Shown here: one piece after another, positions 44,469 through 55,472 of the stretch
Layout: each line of letters starts with the position of its first letter
How positions within the stretch are numbered: the stretch's first letter is position 1
Origin: Dipteris shenzhenensis
Taxonomy: Eukaryota; Polypodiophyta; Polypodiopsida; Gleicheniales
DNA length: 64,000 nt
Assembly: GCA_047967505.1 (NCBI GenBank)
Contig: CM106540.1
Direction: 5' to 3' (one strand)
Notes under the pieces: generated by a model
Database searches by the model: none
Told to the model about the DNA's origin: nothing
The model's input: the letters and a program-made list of their open reading frames with translations, nothing else
Translations under genes and position numbers: made by a program

Positions 44469-46437
44469 CTAAGCCTTAAGGCCAACCGCTACATCACTGA
44501 TGATACGATCAAAATCCATAATGTAGATTCTAGAATCTAGATAGCTCAGCTGCTCAAGAGTCCTCCTCCTCCTCCAGTGCCATCTCCTCATCGTCATCGT
44601 CGTCGTCATCGTCCTCCCCCTCCTCATCATCATCAGTGAGGTGTCATTAGGCTTATGAAAACCAATGAACTTGTCATGATTGTACTCCTGTCTCATCCTG
44701 TTAAGCAAATGCAAGTTTGCATTAACAAAGACAAGATCGTTCGCCTTGTGTGCTTTGAGACGGTTTCTCTTCTTTGTATGGATGTGGGCAAAGCTGCTCC
44801 ACATGCGCTCACAAGAGGAGGAGCTCCAACCGTGGCTGAGAATCCGAATGGCAAGCAATTGCAGCTATGGGGAATCAGCTCCATAATCCTTCCACCATGT
44901 AACAAACCCAACTCGAAATCTGAAATTTGAAAGATCATAAAATTCAGATATATGGCAAAGTTCATGAAATCTGAAAATTATGAATCATTAAATAGTAAAA
45001 TTTAAGAATTTAAATGAGTTAGGATTACCTGTCATGCTGGGCATCTGGCCATCCAAATATGCCCTCCTTATTGCGGTAATTGGTGAGCTGGTCCTTCACT
45101 GTCCGGCGAGCCTCTGGCATTTGCACCATCTTCTGAAGAGTGAGGTTCCAACCATGGACCACCTCTGTATCACTTTGTTGTGCAGTTGCCTTGTGTTGAA
45201 ACTCTGGGTCCAATACAAATGCAGCCGCATGAATGGGAGAGTAGTACTGATTCCACCTAGTCACAGCCAAGTCCTCCAGCTCTTTCAACCTGTGGGGATC
45301 TTTCTCTAACACTCTGATATTTTCTATCATACGATCCATCCCCTCATATACCTTGCCAATAAAAGACATGTCTCCATCAACCTTTTTTAGCAACAAGACA
45401 ATCAGCTTACAGAAGTCATACAAGTGTGATGCATCAGCCCAAAAGTCATCGCTGCCTATGCACAAATCGTACACCAATGTCCCAAGAGCTTGCTTTGAAG
45501 TGGGCCATGCATCCCAGTGTGGGCTTGCCACAACCTGCTTAAGAGCAGGTCTCATTTCAATGAGTCTGCGAAGCATCATATAATTGTATGCAAACCTTGT
45601 CTTTGCATACTTCAAAAGCTCCTTCCTTGCATAGGTGCGATACAAAGAGAGAGAAAAATGATGGCGTGTAATGAACCCAACTATCTCTCTTCCATTATCA
45701 ATTACAATTTTTACCCAAGGTAATTTGCCAATGTCTTTCAAAAAATTATTCAAACAATGGGCAACACAAGAACTCCATTTAATATGGGGGTACCTTTGTT
45801 CCAATAATGCACCTGCAGCCCTATTGGTATTTTCACCATCTGAAACCAACTGCACAACATTAGACGGGCCCACATACTCCACTGCATCTGCCCACATCTG
45901 CATCAAAACATTTGCTGTTTTTTGTTGTACTCCGCACTCTATGGAGTGTATGTACAAAGAAGATCCTCTGCAATATGCCAAAATATCCTCTAGTGATCGA
46001 CTACGTACATCACTCCAGCCATCTGCTACCAAAGTGACCCCATACTTATGCCATTTCTCCTTAACAGGCTGAATGGCAATGTGAACTGCCTTCACCTCAT
46101 CCTCTAGAAGCTTTCCCCTCAATGCATCAAAAGTGGGAGGGGTGTATGTGGGCCCAAAGGCTGTAATTTGAGTCACCATCTCCTTGAAATAAGCAGACCG
46201 TGCCACATTGAAACTAATCCCATTCGAGTAAAAGAAACGGGCCACGGCTGCATCTACGTGTGCCTTCCTTTGTGGATGCCATGCAGTATAAAGGGTACTT
46301 TGCCTTCGTGTAGGTGGGAGAGGTGAAGGAGATGCAATAGGAGTAGAACCTGTAGCTCCAAGAACATGTGCACTCCCAAAAGATGAAATTGTAGTAGCAG
46401 CAGCAGAGGGAAGAGGACTCCTTTTTGCAGTAGCCAT
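44469..46437 (-). pseudogene. hAT transposase, two exons, with in-frame stop
   Basis: Exon 1 (46437-45025 and on to the donor at about 45024) starts ATG (MATAKRSPLP) and encodes a DUF659-like core: GVTLVADGWSDVRSRSLEDI, VVQLVSDGENTNRAAG and WSSCVAHCLNNFLKDIG, with a TRWNQYYSPIHAA region; the last Asp/Trp blocks fit the hAT catalytic fold. A CAG/GTAATC donor and a TTTCAG acceptor at about 44930 define a roughly 95-bp intron. Exon 2 encodes TWWKDYGADSP, then a TAG stop, then LQLLAIRILSHGWSSSSCER and the hAT dimerisation tail. An upstream frame at about 46560-46467 (LSEEEKARLAREVEAFPSVK) may be a further N-terminal exon; no BED zinc finger is visible. Missing N-terminus plus the stop argue for a dead gene. 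Confidence 0.75.
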
Positions 46438-46550
46438 ATGAGCACCTGAAGTAGCTCCTCCACTAGTGAGTCCTACCTTTCTTCACGGAAGGAAATGCCT
46501 CGACCTCTCGTGCCAACCTTGCTTTCTCTTCCTCGGATAGTTCATTGCAT

Positions 46551-49500
46551 ATCACGGCACCATCACCCCCTCCAAGGCCCAGTGATTTTACTTTTGATTG
46601 ACCGACGTAAGGTTGGTTTCCTCAACCTCTAGGCTCTGAACAACAGAAGGGACCATGTTCTTTTTTGGAAAGAGTTGCTCTCGTGGGCTGACATTGCAGA
46701 TTCATGGATTATTGGAGGTGACTTCAAGATGGTTGAGGCACCATCCGATAAGCAAGGGGGCAGAGAAGGTGGTATTCATTCCCTTGAGAGAGCAGCTTGG
46801 GATGCCTTCTTGTTCAGGTTCAGTGGCAGAGATGTTTGGTCAGATGATGCATTTCATGTTCAGTCTCAGTCACTTTTGTTTTCATGGTCAAACTCTAGGG
46901 TGCATATGCCTACCTATGCTCGGATTGACAGTTCTGTGTGGATGACTGGGCTCTTGATAGAGGGAAGACAGTTTGCATTGCAGCTGGTGTTTCCACCTCC
47001 GACCATTTTTCGGTAGTTTTGTCTATCTCAGAGCCCCATTTGAGAGGACGGTCTCAAAGTGTGAGGATCCCCGGTGCTTATACACAGATGAGACTGTCAC
47101 AGAGGTAGTCTTGGAGATCTGGGTTTCTCACATGCAACGGGGGGTGGCCGATCCTTCACATGTGGCCATAGCACTTGCTAGTATCATCGACTTTTATCAC
47201 TCTGTCGCTAGTGCTTGGCGAGGTGAGGTACTCAGGCGGGAGATTGGTATCTGCTGGCAGTTGGCAGCCTTGCAGAGGGAGGAGCAGAGACGACCATCAA
47301 ATGCTTGGATACAGGAGCGCCTTGCTGCAGCAAGGGCTCACTTGCAGACATTGCTTGATCAGAGAGCAAAGTATGCCTTCCATGCATGGGAGTCCTTTTG
47401 GATATAGATGGGAGGGAGAGTCAATATACACTTTTTCTCTACACTTGGTCCTAGACATAGTAGAGAGAGTGTCAGGCAGCTTATTGACATATTTTTTTTG
47501 TAGGCTCATCCGGATACCGTCATGCACTTAGCGACATATTTTTTTTGCCTCCCTTCTTTCTGCAGATCCCGACACAGGCCAGAGGTGTGGCTAGAGATGT
47601 AGTTTGGCAGAGTTTACGTGTGTTGGTCACACTAGAGATGATATGCTCACTTGATGCACGCTTTACCAATAGAGTTCAGGACTGCTCTCTCGGTCCTTCA
47701 TAAGGGCAAGTGCCTTGGTTCCGATGGTCTTACTCCATTGTTTTTTACAGCCTTTTGGGATATGATAGGTGATCATATTACTTCAGCCCTGCAGGGCATT
47801 TGGGACTCGGGCGAGATGCCTGACTCACTGACCGAGGGACTCATTCACCTTATCCCGAAAGGTGGCAACATGCATTTTGTGTCCCATTGGAAACCCATCA
47901 CTCTTTTGGGCACTCTATACAAAATCCTTGCCAAGGCGATCAGCATCGGATTGCAGTCCTTTCTTCCAGACCTTATCCATGATACTCAGACAGGCTTTGT
48001 GCATGGCAGGAGCATATTTGACAATATCTTTTACTTTTGGGAAGTCACAGAGTGGGCTATGCAGAGCGGGCAATTCTACTCTTGGACTTTGAGAAAGCCT
48101 ATGACAGAGTAGATTGGGGTTTTCTTGAGGGCACTCTTCTACGATTTGGATTTTCAGATGCATGGATTAGAGGGGTGGCCTCCCTTTACAGATCAGCCCA
48201 CAGCCAGGTTTTGATTGGATGGGTAAGGGGGACAGGTTTCAGATTTCCAGATCAGTTCATCAGGGATGCCCTTTAGCCCCCTTCCTCTTTCTTTTTGTGG
48301 CAGAAGCTATGAGTATCTTCCTTAGATCTCATGCTGATCTATATGGGTTGAGATTGCCTTTGAGACAGGAGCAGGAGCTTCTTGATTGTGAGTTGGCTGA
48401 TGACATTGCTATTTTTATTGAGGCCTCTTCGCAGTCACTTGATTCTTTCCGGACAGCCTTGGATATCTTTTGCTCAGCTGTAGGGGCACACATTAACCGG
48501 CATAAATCCTTTGGCTTTTGGATCAATGATGAGGACACTCCACGTTGGGGAGTTGACATTGGCTTTTCTTGGATTCAGAGGGGTGCTCCTGTCAGATATT
48601 TGGGATGCCAAGTAGGATTGGGCATCTCTCCAGCACAATAGTTTGCCCCAGTACTGGAGGGTATCAGGAAAAAGCTCCTTTTTTGGAGCTCAGCCAAACT
48701 CGACCTTGCATCTAAAGTTGTGGTAGTGAACCAGGTTCTTTTGCCACCGCCTGGTTTGTGTGTTCTTGCTGGTGCTGATGTAGGGGTTGCATCACTTAGC
48801 TCATTAGACCAGTCAAGAATTTTTCATGGAGTGGACTTGATGTCACGGCAGATGTTGCAGTGAGGGTGGCCTGGGAGACCATTATTCTCCCTACCATGTG
48901 AAGGGGGCCTTAATATCATTGACCCGGACTTGCATTGCAGGGCATTGCTTTGTAAGGTGGTGGTGAGGGGACTCATGCTTGGGCAGGAACCTTGGAAGGA
49001 TTTCTTTGTTGGACGCATTCAGGCTTGCACACCAACCTTGGGAGATGATTGGGTGAACAGCCCTCGCTGGATTTTTACTTCCGCCCCTCTCAAATCTCCT
49101 ACCTCTCCTGTCATGAGTGCCATCCTGAAAGCTTGAGGGAGCTTCAGGAACACTCTTCGAAGGGTTCCGCCCTCTACCCTCGAAGAGATTGATAGGCAGT
49201 CAATCATTGAGAACGATAGTATACTTGATGAGCATGGCAGACCATGGGGCACTTCCCATTACATGCAGTGGTCTAGATGGGAGAGATGCCTTGCCTACAC
49301 AGTAGGCACTTGGGAGGCATTTATCAGGCTACCTGAGGATCAGAGACTGCAGTCCATGAGTCACCTCAGAGGGGTAGCACGCAGGATTCGGCAGATAGAT
49401 GCAGCCATCCCGGTGGAATGGACAGTTGAATTGCCTATTACTTCCACGACTTGGATGGGAGCTTTTTCGAGGACAGCAGTTCCTCTACAGGTGATCACTT

Positions 49501-50529
49501 TTCGAGGTCTTGGGGAAGATGCACTGGTCTTTGACGTTGGGGAAGAGGTATACTCTCTAGATCCATGGATGATATTGTTCTAGAGGTTGCCTTTCAGCCT
49601 GTCAGGATTGCTGGTTTTGTGGACCATGGAGCGGGCTTGCAGTGGTACTTAGACTCCGACCCTCTGCTCTTGGCATTGGGATCTTGGAGATTGTGGTTAT
49701 ATGGAGGTGCATCTATCAGGTGCTTGCAGTGGGACCCAGGAGAGTAGGAGTGGATAGATCATGGGCACCGAGAGAGAGGGATTCCCTTCTTTTGTTTCCC
49801 GATTGGTAATGCCAGTAGATTTCAGCTGAACAGTAGGGGTTGGATTCCCTCCAGAGCCCCCATTGGGACAGCTTCTTCATCACCACAGATTTGCGCAGAA
49901 ATTTCGGGAGGAGGCTTTGGAAATCCCTTAGAAATAGAAAGATCACTCTTTTCTTTTGGCTTTCTATTCATGTAGGGATAGCATAGAACCTGTGGAGATC
50001 ATGACTTGGGGCTGATCCCACTTGCCCTCGTTGTCATTCTGCAGAGGAGTCGGTGCGACATTGCCTTTGGTACTGCAGTCAAGCGAGGACTGTTTGGAAA
50101 GGGGTTGCTCGGATACTCAGCATTTTTCATACTTACCCTTTCTTCATGGCTTGGGGCTCGGTTGCATGGTTATCCCTTACTAGGCCCCAGGTGTTTTATG
50201 AGGGTGAGCCTTCTTTCTTGGGCACTCTCGGTCCACTGGTAGGTGATAGAGCCCTGCTCTCTTCACGATGTACCACTTACTCTCTTTCGGTCCGCCGGCA
50301 GGTAATAGAGCCTTGCTCTCTTCAGGATGTACCACTTACTCCCTTCAGAGCTTCTTATGCTTCAGTGGACATCTCTTGGGAGATTTTGGCTAGCATTTCC
50401 TGTTGGCACATTTGGAGAGCCAGATGTACAGAGGCCTTGGATGGCACCGAGATACACCCATCAAAGGTGTTCACGGGTATTTGGATTGACACGGTTCACA
50501 CTTTGATAGCCATATGGGCTAGCATGCAG
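46551..50529 (+). mobile_element. L1-like LINE copy 2 (ORF2 remnant), 3' end lost
   Basis: It begins in the endonuclease domain (LLIDRRKVGFLNL, DIADSWIIGGDFKMVEAPS), then the linker, RT (FILLDFEKAYDRVDWGFLEG near 48080-48125 across a frame change; ELADDIAIFIEASS near 48405) and the C-terminal region up to TLIAIWASMQ at 50529, where Copia sequence starts. Many stops and frameshifts are present. It carries a duplicated PPAGDRALLSS-like segment near 50225-50320 (tccgccggcaggtaatagagcc repeated). It is close to copies 1 and 3 in sequence. Confidence 0.85.
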
Positions 50530-52257
50530 CAAGTTAGATGATAAAGCTGTCAAGTGCATTTTTATTTGGTATAGCTCAGAGAACAAGGGCTATAAGCTCT
50601 ATCTGTCTCGCATGGGCGAGTGTTTTGTTAGTCAGGATGTTGTGTTTGGTGAATCTACCACTATGCCTTTGTTGGACTGTTAAAAACAGCCTGTTGTTGA
50701 TGCCCCATATATTTTTGACAGCTTGATGCCTTTGTTTCCTTCTGATGCCCAAGATGATGTTCCATGTAAGGTTGTACCTCCTACAACCAGATATTCAGCC
50801 TGATATGCCTCTCATTGATCAAGACCATTTGCACAAGACTCTTGACCAGGAAAGAGCTGAAATCTAGGAGCCCAAAAAGTCCCCCGTTGGCTCCTTGACT
50901 ATTACAAAGCCTGTCTTGTTGCTAAGGGCTATGCTCAGCAGCAAGGCATTTACTTTGAGGAGACTTTGGCTCCCTCTTCCAAGATCACTACTATTCGCAT
51001 TGTTATTGCCTTTGTTGCCCACTTTCATTGGGAGGTACATCAGCTTGATATCAAAAGAGTTTTCCTTCATGGGCATTTGCAGAAAGAGCTCTATGTTTTC
51101 CAATCTCCTGGCTTTGAGGTTGAAGGTTCTGAAAGCAAGGTATGCCGCTTGAAGAAAGCCCTCTATGGATTGAAGCAAGCATCTTGGGCTTGTTATTTCA
51201 GGATTCATACTCATTTGCTCACACTTGGCTTTCAGAACAGCCCTACAGAGGCAACTCTTTACATGCGCAAGCGTGGGATAGATTTGCTGATTTTATTATT
51301 TCATGTGGATGACATGCTTGTGATTGGGACACATGCTCAGCAAATTGCAGATTTTAAGCTTGATTTGCAGAAGACATTGCTATGTCTAGTCTTGGTCTTT
51401 TGCACTACTATTTGGGCATCCAATTTGCTAGCAGTGAGGGGGGCATTTGGATGTCACAATCCAAGTACATCGGACAGCTTTTGCAGCGTTTTCAGTTTGA
51501 GGATTGCAAGCTAGTATCCACACTATTAGAGCCTAGTTTTCAATACTCTTCTGAGGATGGCAGCGGTACATGTAATGTCACTCTCTATTAGAAGGCAGTT
51601 GGTTGTTTGATTTACTTATGTCATACAAGACCTGATCTACAGTAAGCTGTCTCACAGTTGAGCAGATATATGCACAGCCCATCTACGCACCATTGGCATG
51701 TCGTGTAACGTGTTTTCAAATATCTCAAAGGCACTCAGCATTTAGGCCTTTTTTATGGGACTGATACTTCACTTGTCATGCATGGATTCACGGATAGTGA
51801 TTGGGCTGGTTATTCGGACACTCGTGTGTCACATAGTGGCAACTGCTTCATGCTTGGTACTCCATGTGTTTCTTGGTTCAGCAAGAAGCAGAGTACAATT
51901 GCTACTTCCAGTTGTGAAGTTGAGTACAGAGCATCCTTTACAGCTATAGTGGAGTGTGTTTGGCTTCGGAAGCTACTTGCAGATCTTTTTGCATGTCACA
52001 CTGCTTCTACCGTGATTCCACTGATAGTCAGAGTGCTTTGGTTGTTTCACAGAATCCTATTTTCCTTGCTGGCACAAAGCATATTCAGATTCACTATCAC
52101 TATGTTAGAGAGCGATTGTCAGCAGGTGATATTCAGTTGTCTTATGTTCCCACTGAAAACAACTTGGCAGATCTATTTACGAAGGCTCTACCTCGATTTT
52201 TCGGCAAGCTTTAAATTTAGAACCTTTCTTGATTTGTTGTACTCTGTACAGTCATAG
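50530..52257 (+). pseudogene. Copia pol fragment joined to the LINE
   Basis: Starting at KLDDKAVKCIFI in the region after integrase, it runs through RT (LVAKGYAQQQGIYFEET, VHQLDIKRVFLHGHL, HVDDMLVIG near 51300, where Tyr of YVDD is His) and RNase H (DSDWAGYSDTRVSHSGN, EVEYRASFTAIVECVWLRKL, DSQSALVVSQNP) to DLFTKALPR near 52195. Several stops and shifts occur. No LTR is present at either end. It ends at the C/T-rich tract. Confidence 0.82.
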
Positions 52258-52865
52258 ATTGTTATATCGGAGCTGCTGCTGCTCCCCGCTCCCTCCTGCT
52301 GCCCCCTTCGCTGCTCCCTCCCTCCCCTCCTTGCTGCTTCCTCCCTCCCCCCTACCCTCGACTCCCCTCCTTCTCTCCCGCTGCTGCAGCCCCCCCTGCG
52401 CGCTGCCTTCTCCCCCTTGCGCGCTGCCTCCCCCTTGCGCGCTACCTCCTCCCCTCTGCGCGCTGCCTCCCCCCTGCGCGCTGCCTCCTCCCTCCCCTCC
52501 CCGTTGCCTGCTGCTCCCCCCTGCGCTGCTGCAGCACCCCCCGTTGCCTCCCCCTTGCGCGCTACCTCCTCCCCTCTGTGCGCTGCCTCCCCCCTGCGCG
52601 CTGTCTCCTCCCTCCCCTCCCCTTTGCCTGCTGCTCCCCCCTGCGCTGCTTCTCCCCCCTGCGCTGCTTCAGCCCCCCCTCGCTGCTGCAAGCCCGTCCC
52701 CCTCCCTCTCCTCCACTCCTCCTCTCCTCTTTCCTCCCCTCCTCTTCCTTCTTCCTCTCCCTTTGCTGCCCCCTCTTCTTCCTCCCCTCTACTTGCTGAC
52801 TCCTCCTCTCCTTGCTCATTCCTCTCTCTCTCTCTCCTTCCTTTCACCCTTTCCCCTCATCTAGA
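52258..52865. repeat. C/T-rich tract with 120-bp tandem duplication
   Basis: About 600 bp are almost pure pyrimidine on the + strand, with regular ctgcgcgctgcc interruptions. The segment at about 52423-52540 recurs at 52543-52660 with exact 120-bp spacing and a handful of differences. Long open frames on both strands here are composition artefacts (Pro/Ser/Leu or Glu/Arg/Gly only). It lies 110 bp upstream of the ORF1 start of LINE copy 3 and might be part of that LINE's 5' UTR, or an independent simple repeat. Confidence 0.8.
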
Positions 52866-52974
52866 GTACCCCTATTTGGGTTAGGGGTCTCCTGGGCTTC
52901 AGCCTGGGCTTGAGGAAAGCGGACATAGTTCTTTTTTTTGGTTTTGAATCGGCCTTTCCCACCTCGATTGACGA

Positions 52975-53754
52975 ATGGGTTCCCATTTAGTCAATCCGTT
53001 ACCGCCCACACCGGCCGCGAGAACTGTCACTTTCTCAAAAGACGAGCTGCAGCAACGGCAAAAGGATTTGGAGCATGAGTGTTCAACTACTCTCTTCGCA
53101 TGCATCCATGGATCCCATCCCTCCAGGTCACAAGTCAGAGATTGGATGCTTGCGGCACTTCCCTAGGAGCTCGCCCCCCACCTTAAGGATGTTAGTTTGT
53201 TGGGACGAGGTTTCTTTCAGGTGTGCCTAGATTCCCCGAACCTCACGAGAGACCTGCTACAAGCCGGTTTTCTTTTTCTAGGCTTTAGGAGGATTTTTTT
53301 GTTTACCTTTCAACTTGGCTTTGACCCAGTTGAAGAGGACAAGCAGGGAGTTTCTATTTTCATCAGATTCCCTGGTCTTTCCTCAGTTTATCACCGGCTA
53401 CTTTCAGTTATTGGTGAGAGGTTTGGTGTGGTAGCAGAGATCCCCCCTCTTCCTGGCGAACCCTCTTCGGCTGCTGAGGCGGTCAGGATGGATGGGGTAC
53501 CTAGGGTTAGGGTCATTGTCCAGGACCCCAATATTTCAGATGACCACATGATGCTACAGCGACCCGATGGGTCCTTCTTTTGCCAAAGATTTGAGGTTGC
53601 AGGTCGGCAGGACCAGTGCAGGATTTGCAGATCCTCGGGACACTTCGCCAAAGATTGCCCAAAGAAGAAAAAGAGGCCCAGAAAGCAACCAACTCGTACT
53701 AGCTTACGACAGAGAGCTGGAGCAGGACCTACCGCTCCACAAGCACCGCCTTAG
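52975..53754 (+). pseudogene. LINE ORF1 protein with zinc knuckle
   Basis: ATG 52975 (MGSHLVNPL) opens a frame with one stop (TAG 53164-53166), then continues LGRGFFQVCLDSPNL and GVSIFIRFPGLSSVYHRLLS, a DUF4283-like layout typical of plant L1 ORF1 proteins, followed by QCRICRSSGHFAKDC (CX2CX4HX4C) at about 53620 and a Lys/Arg-rich tail. The protein binds LINE RNA in related elements. It stops at 53754; the usual longer C-terminus is lost into other frames. Confidence 0.75.
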
Positions 53755-54761
53755 ACACGGGATCCCTCCCCTCCTAGGGCTACCCGAGTCCCTCCTGCAC
53801 CTCGCACCATCTCTGGCCCACGGTGGGTTCCGGCCCTTTGCTTTAGATCACACATCCACCGCTTTGGAGGCTACCCCCTTGGAGCCTCGGGAGGAGACTA
53901 GTGTTTAGGAGCCTTGTTCGACCCCATCCCTGGATCAAGCTGCACCTTCCTCAGCAGCCGAGGTTGTTGGCACCTCGTCCGCAGCACTTCTTGATCAGGA
54001 TTGAGTACAGGTGCCTCCTTCTTTAGATAGAGGGAAGAGGATCTTACATTCTATCCGTGCTTTGGTCAGAATCCTTCGTACACCCTCCCCAGGACTGGCT
54101 CAACGGAACTCCTTTTCCGCTTTGGAGGAGCTCTCTGAACTCCTAGATGATGATTTTGTACCTTCTACTTTCGGAGAGCCAGTTATCGGCATCTCTTGTG
54201 AGAGATCCTTCTCTCTTTCACCTGTGGACTTTCCTCCCCTTGGACCTCGTGTGTATGGCAGGAAGTCAGCTCCGATGGAGGGTTCTTTTTCCGCCACCAG
54301 GTCGGGTAAGGTATCCAACCCGCTTCCTCTCGCCGATGAGGATAGCCAGTTGGAATATATAGGGATTGGGCGGCATCCCTCATCGCCGTCGCAGACAGCT
54401 GATCAGGAATCAGCTCCATCCAGGTGGTTCAGGTGGTTCCCTAGACATTCTTTTTCTTCAGAAACACAAATTGGATGTCCGAGATTGCTCCACGTCAGGT
54501 AAGCTGCTTTCAGGCCGGACTTTTTGGCTTCCTACCTTGGGAACCAGAGGAGGTACATGCATATCAGTTTCAGATTCTATTCTCCCTGTGATCATTGGAC
54601 ACGGCACGATAACCCCCTCCAGAGCCCAGTGGGTTTTACTTCTGATTGACGGACGTAAGGTTGGTTTCCTCAACCTCTATGCTCCGAACAACAGAGGGGA
54701 CCATGTTCTATTGTGGAAAGAGTTGCTCTTATGGGCCGACATTGCAGATTCATGGATTATT

Positions 54762-55472
54762 CATTAGGAAAAAAGGGAGCTCATTTTGGGGCCTTTTAGA
54801 AGAGAGAGAAAATAGGCTCTCAACCAATTAGGAGCGGGCCAACGTAACGTTGAAAATTCAACAAAAGAAGATGAAAATAAGAAAAAGAAATAGTACTATA
54901 TGTTCGTAGAAGCATGTCACATTAATGAGGTGATCTGATTTGAATCTTTAAAAAATTTATTTTCTGTACAGAATTTGATGATTCTGACACCGCAGACGCG
55001 TCCGGAGCGGCCCAAAACCCCAAGAACGGCACTGAAAACGCTGGAATCGGATATCCGGAGGCCCGGAAACGGCCAAAAAAGGCCGAAAAACGCGATTTGC
55101 AGCAAAATGCGATATGGCACTTTTGAAATTTCAAAAGATGCCAGATCGCATTTTGCTGCAAATCCCACTTTTCGGCCTTTTTTGGCCATTTCCGGGCCTC
55201 CGGATGTCCGATTCCAGCGTTTCCAGTGCCGTTTTTGGGGTTTTGGGCCGTTCCGGACGCGTCTGCGGTGTCAGAATCACCAAATTCTGCACAGAAAAGT
55301 GTTGCTCTTATATGAACATTGAATGTAAAGCATGTGAAAGAATATATTTATTCCTTTTCACACTGACATTTCTCACGCAAGTATCCATATTTTCTTGCTT
55401 TTGTAGAGAGAGAAAAGAGAAAATAGTGAATTTCTTACAGGGCTCCAAAATGAGCTCCCTTTTTTCCTAATG
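54762..55472. mobile_element. 711-bp terminal-inverted-repeat foldback element
   Basis: Ends read CATTAGGAAAAAAGGGAGCT and its exact reverse complement AGCTCCCTTTTTTCCTAATG; the terminal repeats run about 30 bp. It interrupts LINE copy 3 between GATTATT and GGAGGTGAC, which are contiguous in copy 2 at 46711. I see no clear target duplication. It has no coding capacity. Its centre is a 342-bp near-perfect hairpin. The superfamily cannot be named. Confidence 0.8.
54958..55299. repeat. 342-bp hairpin (two 171-bp arms) inside the foldback element
   Basis: Arms 54958-55128 and 55129-55299 are reverse complements about a centre at the palindrome TTTTGAAATTTCAAAA (55121-55136), with roughly ten mismatches and one bulge by eye. 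The arms are CG-rich compared with surroundings. No loop separates them. Confidence 0.85.

Larger units (their letters stand above)
43979..46550 (-). mobile_element. hAT-family DNA transposon, one end recognised
   Basis: The left end reads CAGATTTTTGGGAACGGAAA, with CAG and subterminal GGAAAC repeats as in plant hAT elements. It interrupts the Copia fragment. The right end is missing: L1-like LINE sequence begins at about 46551. No 8-bp duplication can be checked as only one end survives. The transposase lies inside on the minus strand. Confidence 0.6.

Noticed and set aside
52188-52864. Long overlapping frames on both strands (Pro/Leu/Ser-rich and Glu/Arg/Gly-rich)
   Set aside because: They are by-products of a pyrimidine-rich low-complexity tract and have no domain.
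54917-55322. Three overlapping frames on both strands encoding similar peptides (SDSSVSSAV, FGLFWPFPGL)
   Set aside because: They mirror each other because the region is a hairpin; there is no gene.
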